Assembly: GCF_014196835.1 (NCBI RefSeq)
Contig: NZ_JACIEK010000012.1
Coordinates: 1 to 64,000 of the forward strand
Direction of reading: 5' to 3'
DNA length: 64,000 bases
DNA from: Aureimonas pseudogalii
GTDB lineage: Bacteria > Pseudomonadota > Alphaproteobacteria > Rhizobiales > Rhizobiaceae
Below the pieces are notes generated by a model that worked only from the letters and a program-made list of their open reading frames with translations, did not search any database and was not told the DNA's origin. A program made the translations under genes and the position numbers. This document shows positions 8,284 through 16,831 of this stretch, piece by piece (position 1 is the stretch's first letter; every line of letters begins with the position of its first letter).

Positions 8284-9446
8284 GTTGCCGGCCCCAGCAG
8301 GGTCTTATAGTCAGGGTGCCAGCCGAGCCTCAGTCCGTGGGCGAGGGCGTTGAACGATCCGTGAACGAAATGACCGGGGACCACCCGGCCGTCGAGGGGA
8401 GGCTGCAACTGAGCGCAGCGCCTGTAGACGATTCTACCGCGCACCGTTGCAGGGTGCCCAGCCTGCACGTCTTGGACCTCAGCGCTGACGTGCTCATAGC
8501 GACTGACAAGATCATCGTCCCAGTCGCTGAGGTTCTTCTCAAAGATCAGCCCGCTTTCGCCCCAAATGGAGATGTCGGCGAGAGTCCTAAGGTAGTCACT
8601 GACGGCTCGAACGCACGCTTCGTCTCCGACCTCAATAAACTCCAACTGACGGACAAAGGCCGGGCGGTCGGCAATCAACTGCTCGACAGCCTCAAATGGT
8701 GGCTGGTCAGTGAATGATGCAAGCAATCCTGGCAAATTGTTCTTTTGAACAAACGCCCGTTGCTCGGCCCTAAAAGAATCGGCATTCAAGATGGCGGGCT
8801 TGCCGGCCCTTATCAGCCTGTCCGCCGCCTCCTTCGCTGCGCCGATCGCGCGTTCACATACCAGGTCGAGGATGAGCGGGGACACGGTAGGCTTGAAGAT
8901 CGCGCGGATTGGCTCAACGGGATCTGCATCGACGCTGATGATTGTGAGATTCTTGACCAACGCCGTGCGATAAGCCGCATCTGCGGTGAGGAAAGTCTGG
9001 ACGTCGACGTCGCAGGCTGGAGGCGCTTTCAGCTTGCCGTGGGCCTTGACGAGATTGGCAAGCAGCGCCTCGACTTCGTCGTCCGTCTTCGCATCGTTCA
9101 GCGCGGTTGCGAATCCGCCCGCCTTTACGGGCGTGACATAGAGCCGGAACCGGCTGGTCGTCGGATCAATTTCGCCAGCCGCCATGAAGCTTAGCCAGTT
9201 AGCCAGTGACTTCCACAAGTCGGTAGCCCAATCAGACAGCGGATTCTGCTTCAGTGCGCTCTTGCTTTGCTCAAGGATGACTTCGCCGCCTGCGAGATGA
9301 ACGGCCACATCGTCGAGATGCTCGAGAGAAACGGAGGCGCCGTCCGGCGCGTTTAGCAGGTGAAAGCAAAGACGGACGGGTTGCAGCGCATAGCCGAGGT
9401 ATTGGCCAGCGGCACTATGTTTGCCCGTTTGCGTCATCGCATTCAT
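8280..9446 (-). CDS. ABC-3C effector with Cap4-like nuclease domain
   Basis: This is the first gene of the ABC-3C operon, 388 residues from the ATG at 9446 (upstream frame residues look non-coding). The N-terminal 100 residues (GQYLGYALQPVRLCFHLL, SLEHLDDVAVH, GGEVILEQSKSALKQ) resemble the Cap4/DUF4297-type restriction-endonuclease fold, with the acidic D-D and E-x-S-K residues as probable metal site. The remainder, ending GRVVPGHFVHGSFNALAHG, corresponds to the ABC-3C C-terminal domain that docks onto the middle component. The inferred role is DNA cleavage on activation by the ATPase, as defence against phage or other elements. A GGGAGG lies about 15 bases before the start; the ATG nine bases further in is an alternative. 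Confidence 0.75.
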   Translation of the reverse strand: MNAMTQTGKHSAAGQYLGYALQPVRLCFHLLNAPDGASVSLEHLDDVAVHLAGGEVILEQSKSALKQNPLSDWATDLWKSLANWLSFMAAGEIDPTTSRFRLYVTPVKAGGFATALNDAKTDDEVEALLANLVKAHGKLKAPPACDVDVQTFLTADAAYRTALVKNLTIISVDADPVEPIRAIFKPTVSPLILDLVCERAIGAAKEAADRLIRAGKPAILNADSFRAEQRAFVQKNNLPGLLASFTDQPPFEAVEQLIADRPAFVRQLEFIEVGDEACVRAVSDYLRTLADISIWGESGLIFEKNLSDWDDDLVSRYEHVSAEVQDVQAGHPATVRGRIVYRRCAQLQPPLDGRVVPGHFVHGSFNALAHGLRLGWHPDYKTLLGPAT

Positions 9447-9625
9447 TGCCCAGCCCCAACCCTCCCGAGTCACAGTCTCGATGAGAAAACAGGAGGATAG
9501 TGGTGCAGATTCGCGTTGCTTACAATCGGCCCCCACGCAGGGGGCCCAAAAGCTCGTCGAGCTTACACACGATGTTTTCCCTACCGCCAAGCCGTCGCCT
9601 GAGCGTAACCGCCTTGGAGGGAGGC

Positions 9626-9872
9626 TCAGTCGCCCGACTCCAGAGGCCCGAAGAAGATGCTGGGCTTCGTCCCTGCACCGCCGCCGAACAGGCGAACCGG
9701 CACGGTGCGCAACTCGATGCTAAGGGTCGTGCAAACGGTTTCGAAGTCGGAAAAAACGGCCTCTTATCAGTCGCGGTCGGAGCCGATCTTGTGGAACCAG
9801 TCGCGGGCAGTGTCGCGGGCGACCGCGTTCAGCTCGACGATGAGATAGGCGGATTTCGATGATCTCAGGCAT
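9626..9872 (-). pseudogene. Decayed ICE accessory gene (fragment)
   Basis: From the ATG at 9872 the reading MPEIIEI breaks by a frameshift and resumes as AYLIVELNAVARDTARDWFHKIG. It then meets two consecutive stop codons (TGA TAA, 9764-9769) where the pattern suggests Trp-Tyr, and continues in frame as AVFSDFETVCTTLSIEL and VRLFGGGAGTKPSIFFG before another stop at 9626. The order resembles a small conserved protein of ICEs sometimes annotated as an 'antitoxin of toxin-antitoxin stability system', whose C-terminal half is missing here. The break lies just upstream of the ABC-3C operon, as if that cargo had inserted into this gene. The identification is from memory and moderate. Confidence 0.55.
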
Positions 9873-10284
9873 GATCGATCTCCCCGGCATCGAGGCGCTC
9901 GCTCAACCAGCGGACGGCATCGACCGAGGCGAGGATACGCCCGGTGCCGAGATCGAGAAGATGCGCGCCGCCGCCGATCGCATCCGGTTCGGAGCGATCG
10001 GGGATACGCGCGTAAGCGAAGCCTCAGAGGCCGCCGAGGCCGAAGAGCCGGGCGCAATGGAGGGCGAAGCGGATGACGCCGTCCGGATTGCCGCCGTCCT
10101 CGTCGCGGATCCATAGCGTCGAAGGCCCGTGATCCGGCTCTATCGAAAGGCGGAAGGCGCGTGGGAGCGGCACGGCGCGCGTGTCGTCTCCGGACAGCGC
10201 GACATAGGCATCGAGCGCGCGGGCGGCGTTGGCAGGACTGCCGACGTGGAGCAGGCAGGAAAAGCGGATGTGGGAATTGGCCAC
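9865..10284 (-). pseudogene. Conserved ICE protein interrupted by an in-frame TGA
   Basis: From the GTG at 10284 the product reads MANSHIRFSCLLHVGSP, VALSGDDTRAVPLPRAFRLSIEPD, WIRDEDGG and FALHCARLFGLGGL. It then meets TGA at 10024-10026 and continues in the same frame as GFAYARIPD, GGGAHLLDLGTGRILASVDAVRWL to a natural stop at 9865. The TGA most likely replaces a TGG (Trp). The full reading would be 139 residues; function unknown. It overlaps the next pseudogene by a few bases, indicating a former operon. Confidence 0.6.
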
Positions 10285-10294
10285 GACAGGCTCT

Positions 10295-10333
10295 GGAAAC
10301 GAAAGCGGCCCGGCGCTGCAAGGCGACCGGGCC
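10295..10333 (-). terminator. Terminator-like hairpin
   Basis: On the minus strand GGCCCGG pairs with CCGGGCC and is followed by GCTTTCGTTTCC. It lies between two minus-strand accessory genes, after the stop at 10406. The T-tract is imperfect. Confidence 0.5.
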
Positions 10334-10405
10334 GGAAGAGAAGGAATGATGCGGAAGCCGGTGCGAGCGGCGGGTGTCGCCCGCGCCGACGGCGTTGGCA
10401 GGCGC

Positions 10406-10878
10406 TCAGGCGGCGCGGCGCCCTTCGATCGTGTCGGCTGCGGCCTCGTCGGCCGAGACCTCCTCGATGCGGGCGCGGCTGTAGCGGTTCCTCGCCAGCC
10501 AAAGCTCGGCCGCCTCGCGGCTTTCGGCGAGATGGAGAAGCTCGGCATCGTGACCGATTTCCTGAAGGACGCGGATCGCGCCGAGCGGCGGATGCTCGGC
10601 GATCTCGAAGCGAAGATCGTTGTCGAGCGGGAAGGTGCGCGACACCGTGACGATGATGACGCTGCCGTCGCCGAAGTCGCCCTCGTGCAGCGTGAATGAT
10701 GGCGGCGAGACGTAGGTCGGGCGCTCCCGTGCGGGCTGCTTGCGCGTGAGACGGCCGATGCCGTTGCGCTGCCGCCAGGCGGCGAGCTTCTTCGCGAAGC
10801 GGGCGGCCGGGGCATGCCGTCGAAGTAGCGCACGAGTGCGCCGAGCGGCGCGGCGTCGAAGATCAGATGGGCGGACAT
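10406..10878 (-). pseudogene. Conserved ICE hypothetical protein, frameshifted
   Basis: The ATG at 10878 starts MSAHLIFDAAPLGALVRYFDGMPRPP. Near 10800-10806 one base seems to be missing, and the sequence continues in the next frame as RFAKKLAAWRQRNGIGRL, PTYVSPPSFTLHEGDFGDGSVIIVTV, LLHLAESREAAELWLARNRY and IEEVSADEAAADTIEGRRAA to the stop at 10406. The restored protein would have 157 residues. Both halves look like real coding sequence and join without overlap or gap, so this is a single gene broken once. Function is unknown. It is flanked on both sides by terminator-like hairpins. Confidence 0.65.
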
Positions 10879-10891
10879 GGATGGGCTCCTT

Positions 10892-10934
10892 GGAAAACGG
10901 GAAGCGCCCGGCGATCCATGGGACGGCCGGGCGC
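10892..10934 (-). terminator. Terminator-like hairpin after the parB-like gene
   Basis: On the minus strand GCGCCCGGC and GCCGGGCGC form a 9-bp stem, then TTCCCGTTTTCC. It sits between the parB-like stop (10989) and the start of the next gene (10878), and could serve as terminator for one and leader for the other. Confidence 0.55.
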
Positions 10935-10988
10935 GGATCGAGATGAAGGATGGAGAAAGCCGGGGCGCGAGCCGGCCCCGGCCTGCGG

Positions 10989-13187
10989 TCACTCCGCTGC
11001 GACGGCGTGGACGAACTCGTCCCCGTCGTTGGCGGCCGGATCGTCGCCGATCGCGGGCTCGTCGCCCATGTTGGCGAGGAAGGCCGGCAGCACGTCGGCC
11101 TCGCCTTCCGCGCCAGTGCCCTCGGTTTCGATCGCCGCATCTGCCGCGATCCGCTCGTCGCCGAGATTGGCCAGGCGCAGCGGTTCGGGCAGCCAGCCGC
11201 TGTCGGCCAGCAGGCGCTCGGCCTCCTTGGCCATGTCGCCCTTCTTCAGGTGATCGATGAGCTGCGCGGCCCGCTCGCCCGCGCCCTCACGCACCGCCTC
11301 GACAATGCGGGCCTTGGTGACGGTGCCGAGATAGTTGCGCACCGTCGGCCGCCAGCCGGCCTCCACCATGTCGAGCCCGGTCGCCCGCGCCAGCCGGTCG
11401 GCCTCGGCGAGGCGCACCCGCAGGCCTTGCTCCGAGACCCCGCTGCCACCGAACGGGTTCGGCTTCTGATAGAGCGCGTTGACGCCGTAGCTGACGCAGT
11501 GCGCGAGGAGCGCCATGCGGCTGGCCTCGTCGAGCGCGGCGAGCCAGTCCCAGAGCGCTTCGTCGTCCTCCGGAAGGTCGGCCTTCCAACCCTCGTGCCG
11601 CTCGTCCACCGACCGCGCCGAGGCGCTGTCCTTCAGATCGTCGGCCTGGACGGCCAAGTAGACCTCGCGGACGCTGGCCTCGATCGCTCCGGTGGTCGAG
11701 CCCAGGCCGAAGGTGTCCCGGACGAGCTTGTGCAACAGCGCGGTCATCGCGACATGCGGGTTGCCCGCCACGGCGTCGCGAAGCGCCAGCGTCCGGTGGG
11801 CGGTCAGCTCGGAGAGCAGCCGGTCGGGGAGCGGCCTGATGCCGTCTTCCTCCTCCGGCTCGGGTTGAACCACCGGCGCGCCGCCGACCGTGACGACGGC
11901 GCGCTGGACGATCGGCGCGAAGGCCGCCTCGCCATCCCGCAACTCGGCGCTGTCACTGGCCGAGGAGACCGCGCGATCGTCCGCGTCCGCCACGGCCGGC
12001 GCCTCGTCCTCGGGACGGACATAGCCGCGATCGACCACCAGCGAGCCGTCGCTGCCGATCGAGACAAAGACCCCGGCGCGCGCGATCTCGGCCGGATCGT
12101 ACTGGACGGGGCGCTCGTCGAAGGCGGCCAGCGCCGTCTCGATCTCTCCGAGCCGTTCGTCCACGTCGTCGGGCAGCTCGGGTGCGTCTTGGTACTCGGC
12201 TTCCAACCGCTCCAGTTCGGCGTTGAGCGCGTCGACCGTCGCCTGCTCCTCGTCGGTGAGATCGACTTGCGGCCCGACCAGATCGCGCAGGCCCTGATTG
12301 ACGCCATAGGGCAGGCTGATGGCCGCCTCGATCCACTTCCAGCCCTCGCCGGCGATCTCGTCGGCGATCACCCTCAGCCGGTCGGCCGCGAGCCGGTCGA
12401 GGAGTGCGGCATCCTGCAGCCAGCCGCCGTCGTCGGACTCGAACAGGTCGCGCAGCACCACGCCCCCTTCGGTCTCGTAGGCCTCGATCCCGACGAACCG
12501 CGCCCGCTTGTCGGATGCCCGCACCGCGGTCTCGGTCAGCATCCGCCGGACCTGCCAAGGCTCTCGGCCGTAGGACTTCTTGATGGCCTCCCAGACCTGT
12601 TCCTGCCGCGCATGGTCCGGCGAGACCGTGAAGGCCATGAGCTGCTCCAGCGTCATGCCGTCCTCGGCGTAGAGATCGAGCAGCACCGGTGACACCGCAG
12701 CCAGCCGCAGCCGCTGCTTCACCACGTTGACGCCGACGAAGAAGGCGGCGGCGATACCTTCCTCGGTCATGCCCTTGTCGCGCATCGCCTGGAAGGCGCG
12801 ATACTGGTCCAGCGGATGCAGCGGCGCGCGCTCGATGTTCTCTGCCAGCGACACCTCGTCGATCAGGACGCCGCTCGCGGCATCCGACACGACGCACGGC
12901 ACCGGGGCGGTCTTGTTCAGGCGCTTCTGCTTCACCAACAGTTCCAGCGCGAGGTAGCGGCGCCCGCCCGCCGGCACCTCGAACATGCCGGTCTCTGCCC
13001 CCTCGGCGTCGAGGACGGCCCGGACATGCAGCGACTGGATCAGGCCGCGCCGGGCAATGGATGCGGCCATCTCCTCGATCGAGACGCCGGCCTTCACCCG
13101 CCGGACGTTGGACTGTGAAAGCACCAGCTTGTTGAAAGGAATGTCGCGCGCGGACGCGAGGGTGATCTTCTGAACGGCTGTCGCCAT
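10989..13187 (-). CDS. Large ParB-like partition protein
   Basis: This 732-residue protein has an N-terminal ParB/Spo0J-type domain: LVLSQSNVRR near residue 25, SLHVRAV, the PAGGRRYLALELL box, then SLAENIERAPLHPLDQYRAF. An HTH-like EEGIAAAFFVGVNVVKQRLRLAAVS follows. The long C-terminal part is acidic and specific to ICE and plasmid homologues, more than twice the length of chromosomal ParB. ParB proteins load on centromere-like sites through CTP binding; no parA is visible nearby, so it may act as a regulator or in element maintenance. The ATG at 13187 was chosen because it follows the structured leader at the usual distance; upstream codons fall inside that leader. The frame is intact. Confidence 0.85.
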   Translation of the reverse strand: MATAVQKITLASARDIPFNKLVLSQSNVRRVKAGVSIEEMAASIARRGLIQSLHVRAVLDAEGAETGMFEVPAGGRRYLALELLVKQKRLNKTAPVPCVVSDAASGVLIDEVSLAENIERAPLHPLDQYRAFQAMRDKGMTEEGIAAAFFVGVNVVKQRLRLAAVSPVLLDLYAEDGMTLEQLMAFTVSPDHARQEQVWEAIKKSYGREPWQVRRMLTETAVRASDKRARFVGIEAYETEGGVVLRDLFESDDGGWLQDAALLDRLAADRLRVIADEIAGEGWKWIEAAISLPYGVNQGLRDLVGPQVDLTDEEQATVDALNAELERLEAEYQDAPELPDDVDERLGEIETALAAFDERPVQYDPAEIARAGVFVSIGSDGSLVVDRGYVRPEDEAPAVADADDRAVSSASDSAELRDGEAAFAPIVQRAVVTVGGAPVVQPEPEEEDGIRPLPDRLLSELTAHRTLALRDAVAGNPHVAMTALLHKLVRDTFGLGSTTGAIEASVREVYLAVQADDLKDSASARSVDERHEGWKADLPEDDEALWDWLAALDEASRMALLAHCVSYGVNALYQKPNPFGGSGVSEQGLRVRLAEADRLARATGLDMVEAGWRPTVRNYLGTVTKARIVEAVREGAGERAAQLIDHLKKGDMAKEAERLLADSGWLPEPLRLANLGDERIAADAAIETEGTGAEGEADVLPAFLANMGDEPAIGDDPAANDGDEFVHAVAAE

Positions 13188-13201
13188 GTTCCGTACTCCG
13201 C

Positions 13202-13241
13202 GACGGGCGCCGAGAGCCACTCTCTCGACCCAAAACCCGTC
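13202..13241 (-). ncRNA. Leader stem-loop, radC RNA motif-like (parB)
   Basis: Outer arms GACGGG and CCCGTC enclose an inner CGAGAG/CTCTCG pairing and the shared TCGAGAGAG core, ending about 15 bases upstream of the parB ATG. It is nearly identical in layout to the DUF932 leader. A GCTTCGCT box just upstream on the minus strand is also shared by the two. Confidence 0.55.
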
Positions 13242-13267
13242 ACGAAGCGAAGCGCCGCCCTCTTCCT

Positions 13268-14146
13268 CTAAACCGCTGCCGCCAAGGGTGATGGATCGCG
13301 CTGCCGCGCCTCCAATCGCACGCCCAGCGAAGAAAGCACTTTCATGACGGTCATAAACTCGGGGTTTCCGCCGGCATCAAGGGAGCGGTAAAGACTTTCC
13401 CGCGCGAGGCCGGTTTCGCGAGCGACTTGGCTCATTCCTCGATCCCGGGCTATGGCACCCAGAGCATCGATGATCTGCGCGGCATCGCCCGAGGTCAGAG
13501 CGGCGTTCAGCGTCTCGATCGTTGCCGCTGATTGGGGCGCAATCTGAGGCTCGATGTTGCGATCTGCGCCAGCCCCGGTTGAAACATCGTGATCGAGCAG
13601 GCTCGCCTGTGGATCAGATTCGACAAGTGACCATTCCTGCGATGTCGCCCGTTCCCTCAGATCGGCGCGAAAGGCGGGATCGCAGCGCTGTATGAAGTCA
13701 CGATACTGATCGACGGTCTTGACGTTAACGGCCAGTTTGTCGGGCACGTTGAAGAGTACGGAAATCTTGCCCTCCTGCACGAGGCGCAGAACGTTCAGCA
13801 CCGTACCAGGGCTTTTGCCATCCCAGATCATCAGGCCGAAATCGGCCTCACGCGCCATCTCCCGATCCTTGGCGGCGTAGAACTGAAAGCCTTTCGTTCC
13901 TTTGGGAACATCGACATGATGCGTGGTCCACGATCCAAGATTGTTGCGCGGGGCATCGCCCGAACAGAAGACGGTCACGTTGGAGTAATGGGCGTCTAAA
14001 AAATGCTTCTGAACGGCCTTGTCGGCACCGTTCGCATCTCCGACGATGACCTGATGGTGGCTGGCGATGACATTGTCGAGGCGCTTCTTAACCTCGATCG
14101 GTAAACGGGAAACGTGTCGCGACCCTCCGATGAAGATAGTATTCAT
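13268..14146 (-). CDS. SLOG-like domain fused to HigA-type antitoxin HTH
   Basis: The 292-residue product has two parts. Residues 1-150 resemble a SLOG/YspA-type Rossmannoid nucleotide-binding domain: MNTIFIGGSR, VIVGDANGADKAVQ, CSGDAPRNN, then EADFGLMIWDGKSPGT. Residues 205-285 match the 'addiction module antidote' HTH (LNAALTSGDAAQIIDALGAIARD, MSQVARETGLARESLYRSL, FMTVMKVLSSLGVRLEA), normally a stand-alone antitoxin. No HigB/RelE toxin is adjacent. The gene overlaps the stop of a phosphoribosyltransferase gene as ATGA. SLOG-type domains recognise or cleave nucleotide-like ligands, so a nucleotide-responsive regulator is plausible; that is inference. Domain calls are by motif only. Confidence 0.65.
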   Translation of the reverse strand: MNTIFIGGSRHVSRLPIEVKKRLDNVIASHHQVIVGDANGADKAVQKHFLDAHYSNVTVFCSGDAPRNNLGSWTTHHVDVPKGTKGFQFYAAKDREMAREADFGLMIWDGKSPGTVLNVLRLVQEGKISVLFNVPDKLAVNVKTVDQYRDFIQRCDPAFRADLRERATSQEWSLVESDPQASLLDHDVSTGAGADRNIEPQIAPQSAATIETLNAALTSGDAAQIIDALGAIARDRGMSQVARETGLARESLYRSLDAGGNPEFMTVMKVLSSLGVRLEARQRDPSPLAAAV

Positions 14147-14736
14147 TGGTTGCTCCGGGTTTTGGTGATGGTCAGGGCGCGCACGACGGCTGCCTGACCA
14201 GGATCGATCAGAACCTCCGTGATTGCGTTCATCGTCGTGCCCGAGCGGAAGAGATCATCGAAAAGTAAAATCTTGCGGCCGCGCGTCTGCACTTTGTCGA
14301 TGGCGTAAAGTCCCCTGACATGCTCCTTGCGCTCGTCTGGATCGGTGATGTTCTTGAGTTGGCCCGTCGGGCGGGTTGTGGCTATGCAAGACAGAACGGG
14401 TACACCCAGAATTTTGGCTATTCCCTCAGCTAGAACGATTACGGGCTGTAGAGCGCGTTGATGTGATGGCGGAACGGGAACAATGCAGTCGAACTTTTCA
14501 CGATGACGAGACAGGTAGTTGGCCGTGGTTTCGATAATGGGATCGGCGGCTGAACGATCTGCCTTGTTTTTGAGGCGATAGAGACATTCCGCGATCTCAG
14601 GCCGAACCGTATCGAATTGCATATGACCGAATTCATTATAGCCGGTCGGTGTGCTGCTCGTCGTATGAAGATCGAGCGCAACACCGGACTTCCACAGACC
14701 AGCTATTTTGGTCGGATTGATAGCAACGATCGCCAT
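14143..14736 (-). CDS. ComF-like phosphoribosyltransferase
   Basis: This 197-residue protein carries the ComF/type I PRTase pattern: DCIVPVPPSHQRALQP, LAEGIAKILGVPVL, then a TGQLKNITDPDERKEHV segment and the PRPP-binding loop KILLFDDLFRSGTTM. Enzymes of this fold move a base onto, or off, phosphoribosyl pyrophosphate. The first ~70 residues (MAIVAINPTKIAGLWKSGVALDLHT) are not typical of ComF. It is translationally coupled to the SLOG-HTH gene, which points to a shared nucleotide-related task rather than competence. The ATG at 14736 was chosen since upstream codons do not look like protein. The base composition is more AT-rich than parB. Confidence 0.75.
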   Translation of the reverse strand: MAIVAINPTKIAGLWKSGVALDLHTTSSTPTGYNEFGHMQFDTVRPEIAECLYRLKNKADRSAADPIIETTANYLSRHREKFDCIVPVPPSHQRALQPVIVLAEGIAKILGVPVLSCIATTRPTGQLKNITDPDERKEHVRGLYAIDKVQTRGRKILLFDDLFRSGTTMNAITEVLIDPGQAAVVRALTITKTRSNQ

Positions 14737-14822
14737 TCGCCGGCTCCTTTTGCTCACTGTGACCCATGGGCTACAAATAAGCAAGGCTAGCGAATGGCTT
14801 CAAGCGATCATGGCTTGAAGGC

Positions 14823-14862
14823 GCGAAGCCGGAGATACGGAAGGACGCATCTCCGGCTTCGC
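14823..14862 (-). terminator. 14-bp perfect hairpin after the DUF932 gene
   Basis: GCGAAGCCGGAGAT and ATCTCCGGCTTCGC form a 14-bp perfect stem with a 12-base loop, only five bases beyond the native DUF932 stop at 14868. There is no clear T-tract. A second weaker hairpin (CTTCAAGC/GCTTGAAG, 14799-14820) follows. Its position supports 14868 as the true end of the DUF932 gene. Confidence 0.55.
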
Positions 14863-14867
14863 GGATT

Positions 14868-16057
14868 TCAGGCGGCGCGGTCGAGCAGCTTCTTTGCCTT
14901 TGCCTCCATGTCGAGGCGGGCGTCCTGGTGCGGCTTGTCGCGCGCGATGGCGGTGATGCCCTGCACGAAATCGAAGATGCTCTCGGGCGGGCGGCCTTCC
15001 TCGGCCAGCACCGTTTCGATGATCCTGGCGTATCCGCCTTGGAGAAGTTGCGCCGCCGCAGGAAGTCGGTGCGGTCCTCATCGGTACGCGCGACAATCCG
15101 TTCCCGCGCCGCCTTGATGCCGTTGACGAACGGCATCGGCGACGAGTTGGCGAAGTTCATGAGGGCGGGCGCGGCCTCGTGCGCGAAGCGATTGGCGGCG
15201 TATTTGGAATGCCGGATCGAGATTTCCTCGAAGTCCTCGACGCCCCAGAGGTTTCGATTCTGGCACACGGCGCGCAGGTAGAAGCTCGCCATGCCGAGCG
15301 TCTTGGCCCCGACCTCGGAATTCCAGGCGTAGAAGCCACGGAAGAACAGATCGGGCGAGCCGTCCGGCAGTCGCCCCGCCTCGATCGGGTTCAGATCGTC
15401 GACCAAGAACAGAAAGACATCGCGATCCGAGGCGTAGAGCGTGGTCGTGGCCGTGGTGATGTCGACACGCGGATTGTAGATGCCGGTCGACCAGTCGAGC
15501 ACGCCAGGCACCTTCCAGCGGGTATCGCCCGTGCCGTTACCGGCGATGCGCTGCACGGCTTCCACCAGTTCATGGTCGTAGATGCGGCCGTAGTCCGGCC
15601 CGGTGACGGCGCGCAGCTCGGTGCGGCCGTCCTCGGTCTCGAAGGTCTTGATCTGCTCGGCGCGATTGGACGTCAGGCCGAATTGCAGGTTGATGGCGGC
15701 GAGCGGCGCGGGTAGCTGGCGCAGATAGGCGGCGGGAGCGCCGACCTGGGCGGCGAGCTGGCCGAAGCTCCAGTGCGTCGGCGCGACCGGGGCGTCGGCG
15801 CCGGGCAGGATCAGCGACAGCCGCTCGGGATCGTTGCGGCTCGCCTCGACATGGATGAGGGCGCTTTCGACGATGCGGGTGCGACTGCGATCGGCGCGGT
15901 CGCGCACCGAGCGCGCGAGGTCCGACAGCGACAGGAAGCGCTCGTCCGCCGGCCGCGAGAACCATTCCGACGATACGCGGCCGATCCTCTGGCCGCGCGA
16001 CACATCCACCTTGTAGCCGCCGCTCGTATCGCGGCGCGCATCGAGAACCTGGGTCAT
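14868..16057 (-). pseudogene. DUF932 protein, frameshifted near the C-terminus
   Basis: The first 340 residues follow the DUF932 phage/plasmid family (MTQVLDARRD, THWSFGQLAAQVGAPAAYLRQLPAPLAA, VTGPDYGRIYDHELV, LYASDRDVFLFLVDD, RAVCQNRNLWG). Near 15034-15038, after RRRNFSKA, one base appears to be missing. The natural continuation YARIIETVLAEEGRPPESIFDFVQ lies in the adjacent frame and ends at the stop 14868, giving 396 residues. The uncorrected frame runs on through a hairpin to 14771 with non-protein-like sequence. DUF932 proteins are widespread on mobile elements; function unknown. Only the last ~55 residues are affected, so partial activity cannot be excluded. Confidence 0.8.
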
Positions 16058-16070
16058 GGGAGATCTCCAT

Positions 16071-16109
16071 GACGGGCGCCGAGAGCCTCTCTCTCGAACC
16101 TGACCCGTC
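16071..16109 (-). ncRNA. Leader stem-loop, radC RNA motif-like (DUF932 gene)
   Basis: Outer arms GACGGG/CCCGTC, inner CGAGAG/CTCTCG and the TCGAGAGAG core lie 14 bases before the DUF932 ATG at 16057. Differences from the parB leader fall in loops (for example TCAGGT in place of TTTTGG), while the paired arms are unchanged. Confidence 0.55.
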
Positions 16110-16188
16110 ACGGAGCGAAGCGGCATTCCCTCGCTCTATTGGAGACGGGTCAGCCCTGATGCTGGACCCAGACCGGTCACTTGACCGA

Positions 16189-16724
<536 letters not shown>

Positions 16725-16831
16725 GGAGTTCGGCGGGTTTACGCCGAGAATTGACTATCGGCAATCTGAATATTTCGATCGTTAAAATAGATACTTCTTG
16801 ATTCTAATCAGATGAATAGCCGCAGACATGC

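Noticed and set aside
10950-12692. A 580-codon plus-strand frame opposite the ParB-like gene
   Set aside because: No recognisable motif, and it is antisense to a clear ParB domain protein.
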